DNA of 8,443 bases from Elusimicrobiota bacterium. GTDB lineage: Bacteria > Elusimicrobiota > Elusimicrobia > UBA1565 > JACRDR01. The stretch spans positions 1-8,443 of the forward strand of contig JACQPI010000086.1 of NCBI GenBank assembly GCA_016207585.1. Direction: 5' to 3'. The translations under genes and the position numbers were made by a program. Numbering within the stretch: position 1 is the stretch's first letter; each line of letters starts with the position of its first letter. The notes beneath the pieces are model-generated. The model did no database searches, had not been told where the DNA came from, and saw only the letters and a program-made list of their open reading frames with translations. This document shows positions 1 to 6,446 of the stretch, in pieces.

Positions 1-111
1 CGCTACGAGAAGCTCTTCCCCAGCGCCAAGACGACTCCGGTCGAGATGGTGAGCACGCTTGAGTCCGAGATGGTCTCCGATCCGGCGATCTCCGGCTCCT
101 GCACCCTCTAG
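1..111 (+). CDS. C-terminal end of an unrecognised protein (partial)
   Basis: Frame 1 is open from the left edge and ends at a TAG at 109-111, giving 36 residues that begin RYEKLFPSAKTTPVEMV and end in SGSCTL. The codons are GC-rich at third positions like those of the downstream genes, and a strong intrinsic terminator follows 28 bases after the stop, which together support a real gene end. The tail is polar with no membrane segment. Too little is visible to assign a family, so no function is proposed. The gene starts outside the window. Confidence 0.6.
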   Translation, partial: RYEKLFPSAKTTPVEMVSTLESEMVSDPAISGSCTL

Positions 112-139
112 CTCTGCGCATCTTTTAGTTCGGAAAACA

Positions 140-184
140 CGCCGGGCCCTTCCATGGTATCATGGAGGCCCGGTGCTTTTTTTT
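140..184 (+). terminator. Strong rho-independent terminator of the upstream gene, overlapping the next gene's start
   Basis: The arm CGCCGGGCC (140-148) pairs with GGCCCGGTG (167-175; one G-U pair). After a two-base CT bulge, TCCATG (151-156) pairs with CATGGA (161-166). The loop is GTAT, and the hairpin is followed by one C and eight T residues (177-184). This is a textbook intrinsic terminator for the gene ending at 111. Unusually, its right arm contains the GTG (173-175) that best starts the following CDS, and the T-run encodes Phe codons of that protein's signal peptide. Confidence 0.88.
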
Positions 185-2284
185 CGATGTCTCGCCATTT
201 TTTGCTTTCTCCAGACTGCCGGAACCACGGCAGCCGATCGAGGGATGCCGCAAGAAAACGCCGCTTCCACCTATCTGGGATCCCTCCTGGAGGCCGCCCG
301 GCGTGAGCGCGTGTGGCAGGATCGCGCCTGGCGTCTCTTGCTGCATTACGAAAAGACCTGGCTCGGAAGTTTCCGCAGCGAGGCGGACTCCAAGTTTTTC
401 CTGTTCCCTAGCGGGAAGACGGACCCTCAAGCCGAGCTTGAGGCCACGCTTACCGCATTTTTTCAAGAGAGCGCATCGACACTGCAGGCCGCCGCCCCTT
501 CACAATCCGATCAGCACCCCCAATGCCGCTTTCCGGCGCGCTACGCCTGGCTTAAAGCACGCCTCGACCTCGACGCCTCCAAGCTTCCCGGACAAGACTG
601 TCCCGCGTTCAAGAAATGGCGCGACACGATCGGCGCGGGCTCCGTAACGCTCGTCTTCGCCTCCACGTACCTCGACAACGCCGCCTCCATGTACGGCCAC
701 ACCTTCCTGCGCCTTGACGACAAGAACGGAGCGAAAAACCCCCTGCTGAACTACGCCCTCAATTTTGGGGCCGAGACCCGCGGGGAGGTCGGATTTTTGT
801 ACGCGATCCGCGGGCTCACGGGAGGCTACGCCGGCCGCTTCAAGCCGGCGCCCTATTACCTTCTCATCCAAGAGTACAGCCACGTCGAGAGCCGGGACCT
901 GTGGGAATACCCGCTGCGTCTCGAACCCGGGGAAGTGGAGCGTCTCATCCAGCACGCCTGGGAACTGCGGGAGATGGATTTTCCCTACTACTTTCTAAAA
1001 AAGAACTGTTCGTATCAACTGCTGCCTATTCTGGAAGTCGCGGCCTCCGCCTCCGATAAGTCGGCGAAGACGGCGCGAGCGGAGAACGACCCTCGCGCCG
1101 CGCCGCGTTTCAAGATCACCCCGGACCGCGCGAGCTGGATGATACCGGCCGATACGGTGCGCATACTCCAAAAACAGCCCGGGCTCCTGGGGGAACCGAA
1201 ACGCCGCGCGTCCCACCTGACGACGCTCCGGATCAAGCGCCGCGAGTTGTCGGTGCGCGAGGCCGCCCTCGCCAAGGACATAGTGGACAAATCCACCGAG
1301 GGAGCCTTCGCCCCGTTGCGGAGCCTCCCCGCGCAACGCCAGGCCGCGATCCTCGACGCGGCGGAAGAGTACCTTCTATACCGTTCCGGCTATCGGCTCG
1401 ATTCCTCGGGAAGTTTGGACGCCCGCGAGAGGGAAATCCTGGTGCGGCGCTCCAAGCTGCCGACCGAGCGTTATCGCGAGGAAGTGCCGCCTCCAAAGGT
1501 CCTTGGAAAGCGGCCGATCCTGCCTGCCGATAGCGTGCAATCGGCGGCATCGACACAGCCGTCGGGCCCCAAATCCACGACCGTTCGCGAAACGCCTAAC
1601 TTCCCGTCATCTCCGGACCGCGGCCACCCGACCGCGCGCATCGGTCTCGGGGCGGGAGCGACCCGCGACTCGACCTTCGAGGAAATTTCCTGGCGCGGCG
1701 CGCTCCACGACCTGCTCGATCCGTCGGAAGGCTACACCGAGGGCCACCACCTCGAGATGGGGCACCTGCGCCTGCGCTACGACCGCAAGTCGGATCACGC
1801 CTACCTCCAGGAGCTCGTCCTCTTTCGAATGCTGTCCCTGTCACCCTGGGACGATTGGATCCGAAGGCCGACATGGAACATCGACACGGGCCTCGACGTC
1901 GCCGAGGAGCCGGGCAACGCGCCCTGGCGCTCCCTGTACTACAAGTTCAACCTGGGCGGCGGCCTGGCCTTCCAGACGTCCTTTTGGCGCCAAGAGACAT
2001 TCTACGCGCTCCTCCAGGCCGATCTGGGGCTTGGCTCCGCCTTCCGCGACGACTACCGCCTGGGCGGCGGCCCGGCGGCCGGCATCCTGCTCGCCGAGAC
2101 CGATTTTTGGCGGGCCCAGTTCGAGGCGGCGTATCTCGGTTACGCTCTCGGGGGATCGAGCCCGAACTTCCGGTTGTCGCTTGGGCAACACGTCAGAATA
2201 ACGCAAGCGTCCGGCCTGCGCCTCAACCTGGAAAAACGGGGGCCCCGAGAAGAAATTCGAGGGGCCTGGGTCGCTTACTTCTAA
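173..2284 (+). CDS. Exported DUF4105 (Lnb-type periplasmic domain) protein with C-terminal barrel-like region
   Basis: Predicted 703-residue exported protein. From the GTG at 173, residues 1-24 form a signal peptide (Arg-5, then a Cys/Leu/Ile/Phe-rich core, then an AGTTAA-type cleavage region). The frame is open back to 59, but earlier starts would place the N-terminus across the previous gene's stop and terminator. GGAGG lies at 164-168, only 4 bases before the GTG. Typical DUF4105 hallmarks follow: GKTDPQAELEATL, HPQCRFPARYAWL, then SMYGHTFLRLD with His-176 and KKNCSYQLLPILE with Cys-279, the putative catalytic pair. The family (PF13387) is, as I recall, named after Bacteroides Lnb, a lipoprotein N-acyltransferase. 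Residues after about 500 alternate polar and aromatic/hydrophobic positions and end in AWVAYF, as in outer-membrane barrel strands, with no transmembrane helices. Acyltransferase activity is an inference from family membership; a thiol hydrolase is an alternative. It sits alone between a terminator and a promoter-like gap. Confidence 0.82.
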   Translation: MLFFRCLAIFCFLQTAGTTAADRGMPQENAASTYLGSLLEAARRERVWQDRAWRLLLHYEKTWLGSFRSEADSKFFLFPSGKTDPQAELEATLTAFFQESASTLQAAAPSQSDQHPQCRFPARYAWLKARLDLDASKLPGQDCPAFKKWRDTIGAGSVTLVFASTYLDNAASMYGHTFLRLDDKNGAKNPLLNYALNFGAETRGEVGFLYAIRGLTGGYAGRFKPAPYYLLIQEYSHVESRDLWEYPLRLEPGEVERLIQHAWELREMDFPYYFLKKNCSYQLLPILEVAASASDKSAKTARAENDPRAAPRFKITPDRASWMIPADTVRILQKQPGLLGEPKRRASHLTTLRIKRRELSVREAALAKDIVDKSTEGAFAPLRSLPAQRQAAILDAAEEYLLYRSGYRLDSSGSLDAREREILVRRSKLPTERYREEVPPPKVLGKRPILPADSVQSAASTQPSGPKSTTVRETPNFPSSPDRGHPTARIGLGAGATRDSTFEEISWRGALHDLLDPSEGYTEGHHLEMGHLRLRYDRKSDHAYLQELVLFRMLSLSPWDDWIRRPTWNIDTGLDVAEEPGNAPWRSLYYKFNLGGGLAFQTSFWRQETFYALLQADLGLGSAFRDDYRLGGGPAAGILLAETDFWRAQFEAAYLGYALGGSSPNFRLSLGQHVRITQASGLRLNLEKRGPREEIRGAWVAYF

Positions 2285-2387
2285 TTGGGGAACTCTGTTT
2301 ACATAGGCCTTTGGGGAAGCTAGTGACGGACCATTTATCCACCGATTTTTAGAACTTAAGACCCATCGAATTTTTGGCGATTCGCGA

Positions 2388-2393
2388 TACAAT
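2388..2393 (+). promoter_or_regulatory. Candidate -10 element (TACAAT) for the M28 peptidase gene, possibly leaderless
   Basis: TACAAT matches the sigma-70 -10 consensus at 5 of 6 positions and lies 7 bases before the ATG at 2401. Transcription would then start at about 2400-2401, giving a leaderless or nearly leaderless mRNA. No Shine-Dalgarno sequence is visible before this ATG or the alternative ATG at 2392. No convincing -35 is present: the hexamer 17 bases upstream is ATCGAA. The rest of the 2285-2387 gap is comparatively AT-rich, and I see no terminator in it. Confidence 0.45.
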
Positions 2394-2400
2394 GTCTCTT

Positions 2401-3705
2401 ATGAAAAAGATTCTTTCCCGGGCATTTCTTTGCTCGCTGTTTGTCGCCGGACCGTTGCCTGCCCGAACCGCCGGAGCGCAGTCCGCCCCTTTCCGCGTGG
2501 AGCCTATCTCGGCGCTTCCCACGGCCGGAACCATCTATAGGAACGAGACGGCCGGCGTTCTCTTGGTTCGCGACCCCCAGGCGGCGGGGGACTCGTTTTC
2601 CAACCTTTACGTGGCCGATCTCCAGAATACGGGAGTGACCCCCCAAGATTTGGAGCTTCACGGACCCTTGCTGTACTACCACTCCGGCACGGGCTCCTTC
2701 GCGGTGACGAAAATGGAACGGGGGCTCGACGCTCGCTTGGCCGGCCGCCTGTACCGGGAGGGCAATTTTAACGGGACACCCCTGCTCCAATTAGACGGAT
2801 CCCCGTTGATTGAAGTTTCGGCGCAAGCGCCCACGCCGGTCCATCCCGTGGAGAACACCCTGCCGGCCGTCGAATCCCTGGCCTCCGGAGTCGCCGCGGC
2901 CCGCATTCAAAAAACCGTGGAGCAATTGGCCCAAATCCATACCCGCTACCACCGCTCCGACGGCGGGAAAGAGGTGCCGACCCTGCTGGCCGCGCTCTAC
3001 CAGGAAGCCGCTCGAGGCCGCCCCGACGTCCGGATAGAAACTTTCGAGCACGAATCCCGGCATACGCCCCAAAAAAGCCTGATCGCCCGGATCGTGGGAC
3101 AAAAGAATCCGAACGAGATCGTGGTCGTGGGTTCCCATATCGACAGCATAAACCAACGCGACCCTTACGCTCGCTCCCCGGGCGCCGATGACGACGCCAG
3201 CGGCACGGCGATCAATTTGGAGCTGTTTCGCCTCTTGATGGAACGGGGCGTACAACTGGACCGGACCCTGGAAATCCACGGTTATGCGGCGGAAGAAGCG
3301 GGGCTGGTCGGCAGCCAAGAGATCGCGCGCAGCTATGTCGAAGCCGGCAAGGCCGTGATCTCCATGCTGCAAAACGACATGAATCTTTATTCCAAAGACG
3401 GGAAAATGAAAATCTGGCTTGTTTCGTCGAATACGAGCGATCTCCTCAACGAGATGCTGGGGCGTCTGATCAGCGGGTATGTCGGAGTCCCCTGGGAAAA
3501 ACGCCGTCTCGGGCTCGGCAGCAGCGACCACAGTTCTTGGAATCGCAACGGGGTCCACGCGGCGTTTCCTTTCGAGGATCCCGGTGCCTCCAATCCTCGA
3601 ATCCACACTCAAAACGACACGGTCGAGGGCGCTTCTTGGGAGCAGGCAGCGGCCTTCGCGAGACTTTCCTTGGCCTTTGCCGCTCATTTCGCCGGAATCC
3701 TGTAG
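2401..3705 (+). CDS. Secreted M28-family zinc aminopeptidase (bacterial leucyl aminopeptidase type)
   Basis: Predicted 434-residue exported metallopeptidase that removes N-terminal residues from peptides using two zinc ions. A signal peptide begins MKKILSRAFLCSLFVAG and probably ends near TAGA|QS. Residues of about 26-160 resemble a propeptide-sized extension, and the catalytic domain starts near 164 (VAAARIQKTVEQLAQ). The complete M28 ligand set is visible: His-246 in GSHID, Asp-263 in GADDDASG, Glu-298/299 in YAAEEAGLVGS (catalytic base and ligand), Asp-326 in QNDM and His-402 in IHTQND. SSDHSSW matches the Vibrio/Aeromonas aminopeptidase group. From memory of that group, the paired cysteines near this motif are missing here. 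The ATG at 2401 was chosen for its clean signal peptide and the TACAAT 7 bases upstream; the ATG at 2392 would add three residues. polX follows after 10 bases, so the two may share a transcript. Substrate preference cannot be read from sequence. Confidence 0.9.
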   Translation: MKKILSRAFLCSLFVAGPLPARTAGAQSAPFRVEPISALPTAGTIYRNETAGVLLVRDPQAAGDSFSNLYVADLQNTGVTPQDLELHGPLLYYHSGTGSFAVTKMERGLDARLAGRLYREGNFNGTPLLQLDGSPLIEVSAQAPTPVHPVENTLPAVESLASGVAAARIQKTVEQLAQIHTRYHRSDGGKEVPTLLAALYQEAARGRPDVRIETFEHESRHTPQKSLIARIVGQKNPNEIVVVGSHIDSINQRDPYARSPGADDDASGTAINLELFRLLMERGVQLDRTLEIHGYAAEEAGLVGSQEIARSYVEAGKAVISMLQNDMNLYSKDGKMKIWLVSSNTSDLLNEMLGRLISGYVGVPWEKRRLGLGSSDHSSWNRNGVHAAFPFEDPGASNPRIHTQNDTVEGASWEQAAAFARLSLAFAAHFAGIL

Positions 3706-3715
3706 ACTCTCCGGA

Positions 3716-5470
3716 ATGCTCACCAACGCCCGGATCGCCGCCTGTTTCGAGGAGATGGCGTTCTGGCTCGAGATAGCGGGGGAAAACCCGTTTCGCGTGC
3801 GGGCCTACCAACGCGCGGCGGAGACGGCCGCGGGATTCGCAAAACCCCTGACCGAAATTTCGCAAGCGAAGCTTTTGGAAATACCCGGCATCGGCAAGGG
3901 CATCGCCTCCCACATCGCGGAACTCTCCGCCAAGGGCTCCCTCTCGGACCTGGAGGCCCTTCGCAAGCGCTTTCCCAAGGGACTTCTGGATATCGTCCGC
4001 GTCCAGGGCCTGGGACCCAAGCGGGCTCGACTGCTCTACGAGGAACTCCGCATCGATTCTCTGGAAAGTTTGCGCTCGGCGGCGCAGGCGGGGAAGCTGC
4101 GCGGCCTGGCGGGGTTCGGCGAGAAGCTCGAGGCGAGCCTCCTGCGCTCGATCGAGTTCGCGCAGCAGGCCTCCCGAAGAATGAACCTATGGGACGCCCG
4201 GCTCGTGATGAGCGATATCCTGGCCGCCATGAAGGCCGCTCCGGGCGTCCGAGACCTCGCGCCGGCGGGCTCCCTCAGGCGCGGCAAGGAGACGGTGGGC
4301 GACTTGGACGTCCTGTGCGCAGCGCAAGGCGGAGCGGCGCTCGTCGAGTTCTTCACGCGCCTGCCGCAAGTCGAGCGCGTGCTGGCGGCCGGAGAAACGA
4401 AAGCCGTCGTATGGCTCAAATCCCAAATCCAGTGCGACCTGCGGGTCGTGCCTCCGCAATCCTTCGGCGCCGCCCTCCAATATTTCACGGGCTCCAAGGA
4501 GCACAACGTGGCGCTGCGCGAGCTGGCCCAGCGCAAGGGACTCACCATCAACGAATACGGGTTGTTCCGGGCCGCGGACGCCTCCCGCAAGAAACCTTTA
4601 GCCGGCCGGACCGAGGAGGAAATCTACCGCAAGCTGGGGCTCGACTTCATTGCGCCGGAGCTGCGCGAAAACCGGGGGGAGATCGACGCGGCGAGGACGG
4701 GAAAGCTCCCCGAGTTGGTCCGGCTCGAGGACGTCCGGGGCGACTTTCATAACCATTCGGACTACACCGACGGCCAAGAGTCCCTCCTCGATATGGCCCG
4801 CGCCGCCCGCGACATGGGGTGGGATTGGGTCGCCCTCGGGGATCACTCCCGCAGCCTGCGCGTCGCCAAGGGGCTCTCCATCGAGGACCTGCGGCGGACG
4901 ATCGGCGAGGTGCGCGCGATCCAAGCCAAGGTGCCGGAGGTGAAGCTGATGCGCTCCATGGAGGTGGACATCCTCAAGGATGGGACGATGGACTACCCCG
5001 ACGCGGTGATCGAGGAGATCGACGTCGTGGTCGCCTCGGTCCACAGCGCCTTCTCCCAGAGCGAGGCGGACATGACGGCGCGCCTGTGCCGAGCCGCCGC
5101 CAATGCGCACGTCGATATCGTCGGGCATCTTTCCGGAAGGCTGATCGGCCGCCGCGAGGCCTACGCGGTCGACGCGCAGGCGGTCCTGGAGGCGGGGGCG
5201 AGAGAAGGAACCGCTTTCGAGATCAACGGCCAGCCCCAGCGCCAGGACCTGACGGACGCGCACGCGCGCCGCGCCGTGGAGCTCGGGGCGAAACTCGCGG
5301 TCACGACGGACGCCCACGCGGCCGCGCAGTTCCGGTACATGGAACTGGCGGTCCTCATCGCGCGGCGAGCCGGGCTGACGCGAAAGGACGTCCTGAATTG
5401 CCTTACTTACGGGGAGTTGACGGAGTGGTTGGCGCGGCCACGGCCGGGGACACGGGCGAAATCCCATTAG
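3716..5470 (+). CDS. polX: DNA polymerase X family protein with C-terminal PHP phosphoesterase domain
   Basis: Predicted 584-residue cytoplasmic repair polymerase, about the usual length for bacterial PolX. The N-terminus matches the family (IAGENPFRVRAYQRAAET). Helix-hairpin-helix motifs are IPGIGKGIA (56-64) and VQGLGPKRA (96-104). The polymerase palm carries GSLRRGKETVGDLDVL with Asp-196 and Asp-198, and a third acidic residue is Asp-241 in QCDLRV. The PHP domain begins at DFHNHSDYTDG (His-345, His-347) and continues through GDHSRS, MEVDI, SVHSAF, GHLSGR and TTDAH (Asp-532, His-534), so its metal ligands look complete. Characterised relatives fill short gaps in base-excision repair, and their PHP domain gives 3'-5' exonuclease and AP-endonuclease activities. 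The frame is open back to 3479 inside the M28 gene, but the ATG at 3716 begins at the conserved N-terminus. There is no clear Shine-Dalgarno. The last 68 bases overlap a minus-strand small ORF. Confidence 0.95.
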   Translation: MLTNARIAACFEEMAFWLEIAGENPFRVRAYQRAAETAAGFAKPLTEISQAKLLEIPGIGKGIASHIAELSAKGSLSDLEALRKRFPKGLLDIVRVQGLGPKRARLLYEELRIDSLESLRSAAQAGKLRGLAGFGEKLEASLLRSIEFAQQASRRMNLWDARLVMSDILAAMKAAPGVRDLAPAGSLRRGKETVGDLDVLCAAQGGAALVEFFTRLPQVERVLAAGETKAVVWLKSQIQCDLRVVPPQSFGAALQYFTGSKEHNVALRELAQRKGLTINEYGLFRAADASRKKPLAGRTEEEIYRKLGLDFIAPELRENRGEIDAARTGKLPELVRLEDVRGDFHNHSDYTDGQESLLDMARAARDMGWDWVALGDHSRSLRVAKGLSIEDLRRTIGEVRAIQAKVPEVKLMRSMEVDILKDGTMDYPDAVIEEIDVVVASVHSAFSQSEADMTARLCRAAANAHVDIVGHLSGRLIGRREAYAVDAQAVLEAGAREGTAFEINGQPQRQDLTDAHARRAVELGAKLAVTTDAHAAAQFRYMELAVLIARRAGLTRKDVLNCLTYGELTEWLARPRPGTRAKSH

Positions 5471-5567
5471 GTTCCCGGGAGCGCCCCTTCGCGGCCCACA
5501 GGGTGGCGAGCGCCAACAGGACGAGCACGCTCCAGCGGATCCAGCGGATCGGTTTCCAAATATCCAT
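5403..5567 (-). CDS. Putative small single-pass membrane protein (54 aa), antisense to the polX 3' end
   Basis: Reading leftward from the ATG at 5567-5565 to the TAA at 5405-5403 gives 54 codons. The N-terminus is MDIWKPIRWIRW, a Trp/Arg amphipathic segment. A hydrophobic stretch follows (SVLVLLALATLWAA, residues 13-26), then a basic patch (KGRSR), then a Pro/Ala/Thr/Ser-rich tail ending TPSTPRK. This is the layout of a small membrane-anchored protein, probably N-in if the positive-inside rule is read from the stronger N-terminal charge, although both flanks are basic. The reading frame is closed by a stop at 5597-5595, and no other start codon lies between it and this ATG. A purine-rich GGAAAGAG lies just upstream, and a promoter with TATAAT sits 30 bases before the start. 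The product is not recognised. The overlap with polX and the short length leave the possibility that it is a chance ORF. Confidence 0.5.
   Translation of the reverse strand: MDIWKPIRWIRWSVLVLLALATLWAAKGRSREPNGISPVSPAVAAPTTPSTPRK
5532..5549. repeat. Tandem 9-base repeat, two copies (CCAGCGGAT)
   Basis: CCAGCGGAT occurs twice in perfect tandem (5532-5540 and 5541-5549). On the minus strand in the small ORF frame it encodes a repeated Ile-Arg-Trp, giving the IRWIRW segment just before the transmembrane stretch. Being a multiple of three, it could reflect an in-frame slippage duplication within that gene. Confidence 0.6.
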
Positions 5568-5573
5568 GGTCTC

Positions 5574-5601
5574 TTTCCAAAACGGAACGCTCGGTTATTA
5601 T
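5574..5601 (+). promoter_or_regulatory. Candidate promoter for the alpha/beta hydrolase gene
   Basis: TTTCCA (5574-5579) and TATTAT (5596-5601) are spaced 16 bases apart and would start transcription near 5608, giving an 11-base leader to the ATG at 5619. TAAAAT (5603-5608) is an alternative -10. The region is a sharp AT-rich island between GC-rich genes. The exact element is uncertain, and it overlaps a better-formed promoter on the opposite strand. Confidence 0.4.
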
Positions 5602-5625
5602 ATAAAATGTCCCGACGTATGATAA
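5597..5625 (-). promoter_or_regulatory. Minus-strand sigma-70-like promoter for the small membrane ORF
   Basis: Read on the minus strand, TTATCA (5625-5620; 4 of 6 matches to TTGACA) is followed after 17 bases by a perfect TATAAT (5602-5597). Initiation would fall near 5590, giving a leader of about 23 bases with purine-rich GGAAAGAG before the ATG at 5567. The -10 sits inside the ten-base string ATATAATAAC, which recurs exactly upstream of the clpS-like gene. The -35 covers the ATG at 5619 of the divergent hydrolase gene. Confidence 0.5.
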
Positions 5626-6413
5626 GGATTGTTTTGCTGGCTTTCCTCGCAGCATCGGCCCGCGCCCAACAGGCGAAAAAAACAGGTTCCTCCGTTTCCG
5701 AGCTGTCCATAGAATTTCCATTGCCCGGCGGCAGCGCCGGCCATGGGATCATTTTCGCCGCACAAGGTTCGGGCCGCGAACAGCCCGCCGTGGTGGTCGT
5801 CCCGGACTCGCCGCGGGAGCGCATCGACGCGGAAGTCCGGGCGCTCTCCAAGCTTCTGGCGGCGCGCGGGCTGGAAGTCCTGGAGATATCCACCACCGGC
5901 ACGAATATACCGGTGGAAGCCGTGCTGGGAGCGGCCGGGTACCTGTCTTCCCCTGGACAGGCGAATTCGCGTCGCATCGGCATTCTGGGATACGGCTGGG
6001 GGGGCCATGCCGCCTTGAGCGCGGTCGCTCTGAGTTCCGAGACTTGGTCCGCCGCGGTCAGCGTCGGCGGGGTTTCCGACCTATACGTCCATTATCGGCT
6101 GACCCGGGAGCTTCCGCCCGAGACGCCCGATTCCCAAGCGGCCCTCTGGAAGGAGAAGCCCCAACTCCTCGAAGGCATCTTCCCGGTCCAGGCGCTTGAG
6201 ACGGTGCGGGCGCCGATCCTGCTCTTCCACGGCACCGACGACGCGCGCGTCCCGCGGCAGGAAAGCGATCGGCTCTACGCCCGGCTTCTTCAACGCCGGG
6301 TGTCCGTAGGGCTGATCTTGTATCCGAAGGAAGGACACGCCTTCGCCCGCGCGCAAAACCGGAACGATTTTCACCGCCGCGTCGCCGAGTTCTTCGATAA
6401 AAAACTCAGGTAA
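5607..6413 (+). CDS. Exported S9/dienelactone-hydrolase-like alpha/beta hydrolase lacking the nucleophile
   Basis: Predicted 268-residue exported alpha/beta-hydrolase-fold protein. The N-terminus MSRRMIRIVLLAFLAASARA is a signal peptide with cleavage near ARA|QQ. A core strand PAVVVVPDS is followed by RIGILGYGWGGHAAL, the position of the nucleophile elbow. Then come FHGTDDARVP (Asp-212, acid position) and YPKEGHAFAR (His-244), the arrangement of the S9 peptidase C-terminal domain (PF00326) and of dienelactone hydrolases. The elbow should read G-x-Ser/Cys-x-G-G, but residue 130 is Gly (codon GGC at 5994-5996), so the normal nucleophile is absent while Asp and His remain. It may be a binding protein, a degenerate enzyme, or a case of sequence error. 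Listed from the upstream ATG, which supplies an Arg-Arg n-region. The candidate promoter elements instead favour the ATG at 5619 (264 residues). No Shine-Dalgarno precedes either. Confidence 0.82.
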   Translation: MSRRMIRIVLLAFLAASARAQQAKKTGSSVSELSIEFPLPGGSAGHGIIFAAQGSGREQPAVVVVPDSPRERIDAEVRALSKLLAARGLEVLEISTTGTNIPVEAVLGAAGYLSSPGQANSRRIGILGYGWGGHAALSAVALSSETWSAAVSVGGVSDLYVHYRLTRELPPETPDSQAALWKEKPQLLEGIFPVQALETVRAPILLFHGTDDARVPRQESDRLYARLLQRRVSVGLILYPKEGHAFARAQNRNDFHRRVAEFFDKKLR

Positions 6414-6420
6414 AATCGGA

Positions 6421-6426
6421 TATAAT
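6421..6426 (+). promoter_or_regulatory. Perfect TATAAT -10 element upstream of the clpS-like gene
   Basis: TATAAT begins 8 bases after the hydrolase stop and predicts transcription from about 6433, a 14-base leader before the ATG at 6447. The -35 position 17 bases upstream reads TAAAAA and is weak. The leader contains CTCCTTTAAAAAC and no Shine-Dalgarno sequence. The surrounding ATATAATAAC is identical to the minus-strand promoter core near 5597. Confidence 0.55.
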
Positions 6427-6446
6427 AACAACGCTCCTTTAAAAAC

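Noticed and set aside
59..172. Upstream extension of the DUF4105 reading frame to a TTG at 59
   Set aside because: It would overlap the upstream gene end, cross the whole terminator and bury the signal peptide behind 38 polar residues.
3479..3715. Upstream extension of the polX frame into the M28 gene
   Set aside because: The conserved PolX N-terminus begins right at the ATG at 3716. The extension is an out-of-frame reading of the peptidase gene.
2791..3726. Minus-strand open frame (311 codons) opposite the M28 gene
   Set aside because: It is antisense to a gene with all zinc ligands in order and has no recognisable domain or start signal.
4598..5983. Long minus-strand open frame (461 codons) across polX and the hydrolase
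   Set aside because: It is opposite two genes with complete family motifs, its translation shows no domain or sensible composition, and long antisense frames are expected in GC-rich coding DNA.
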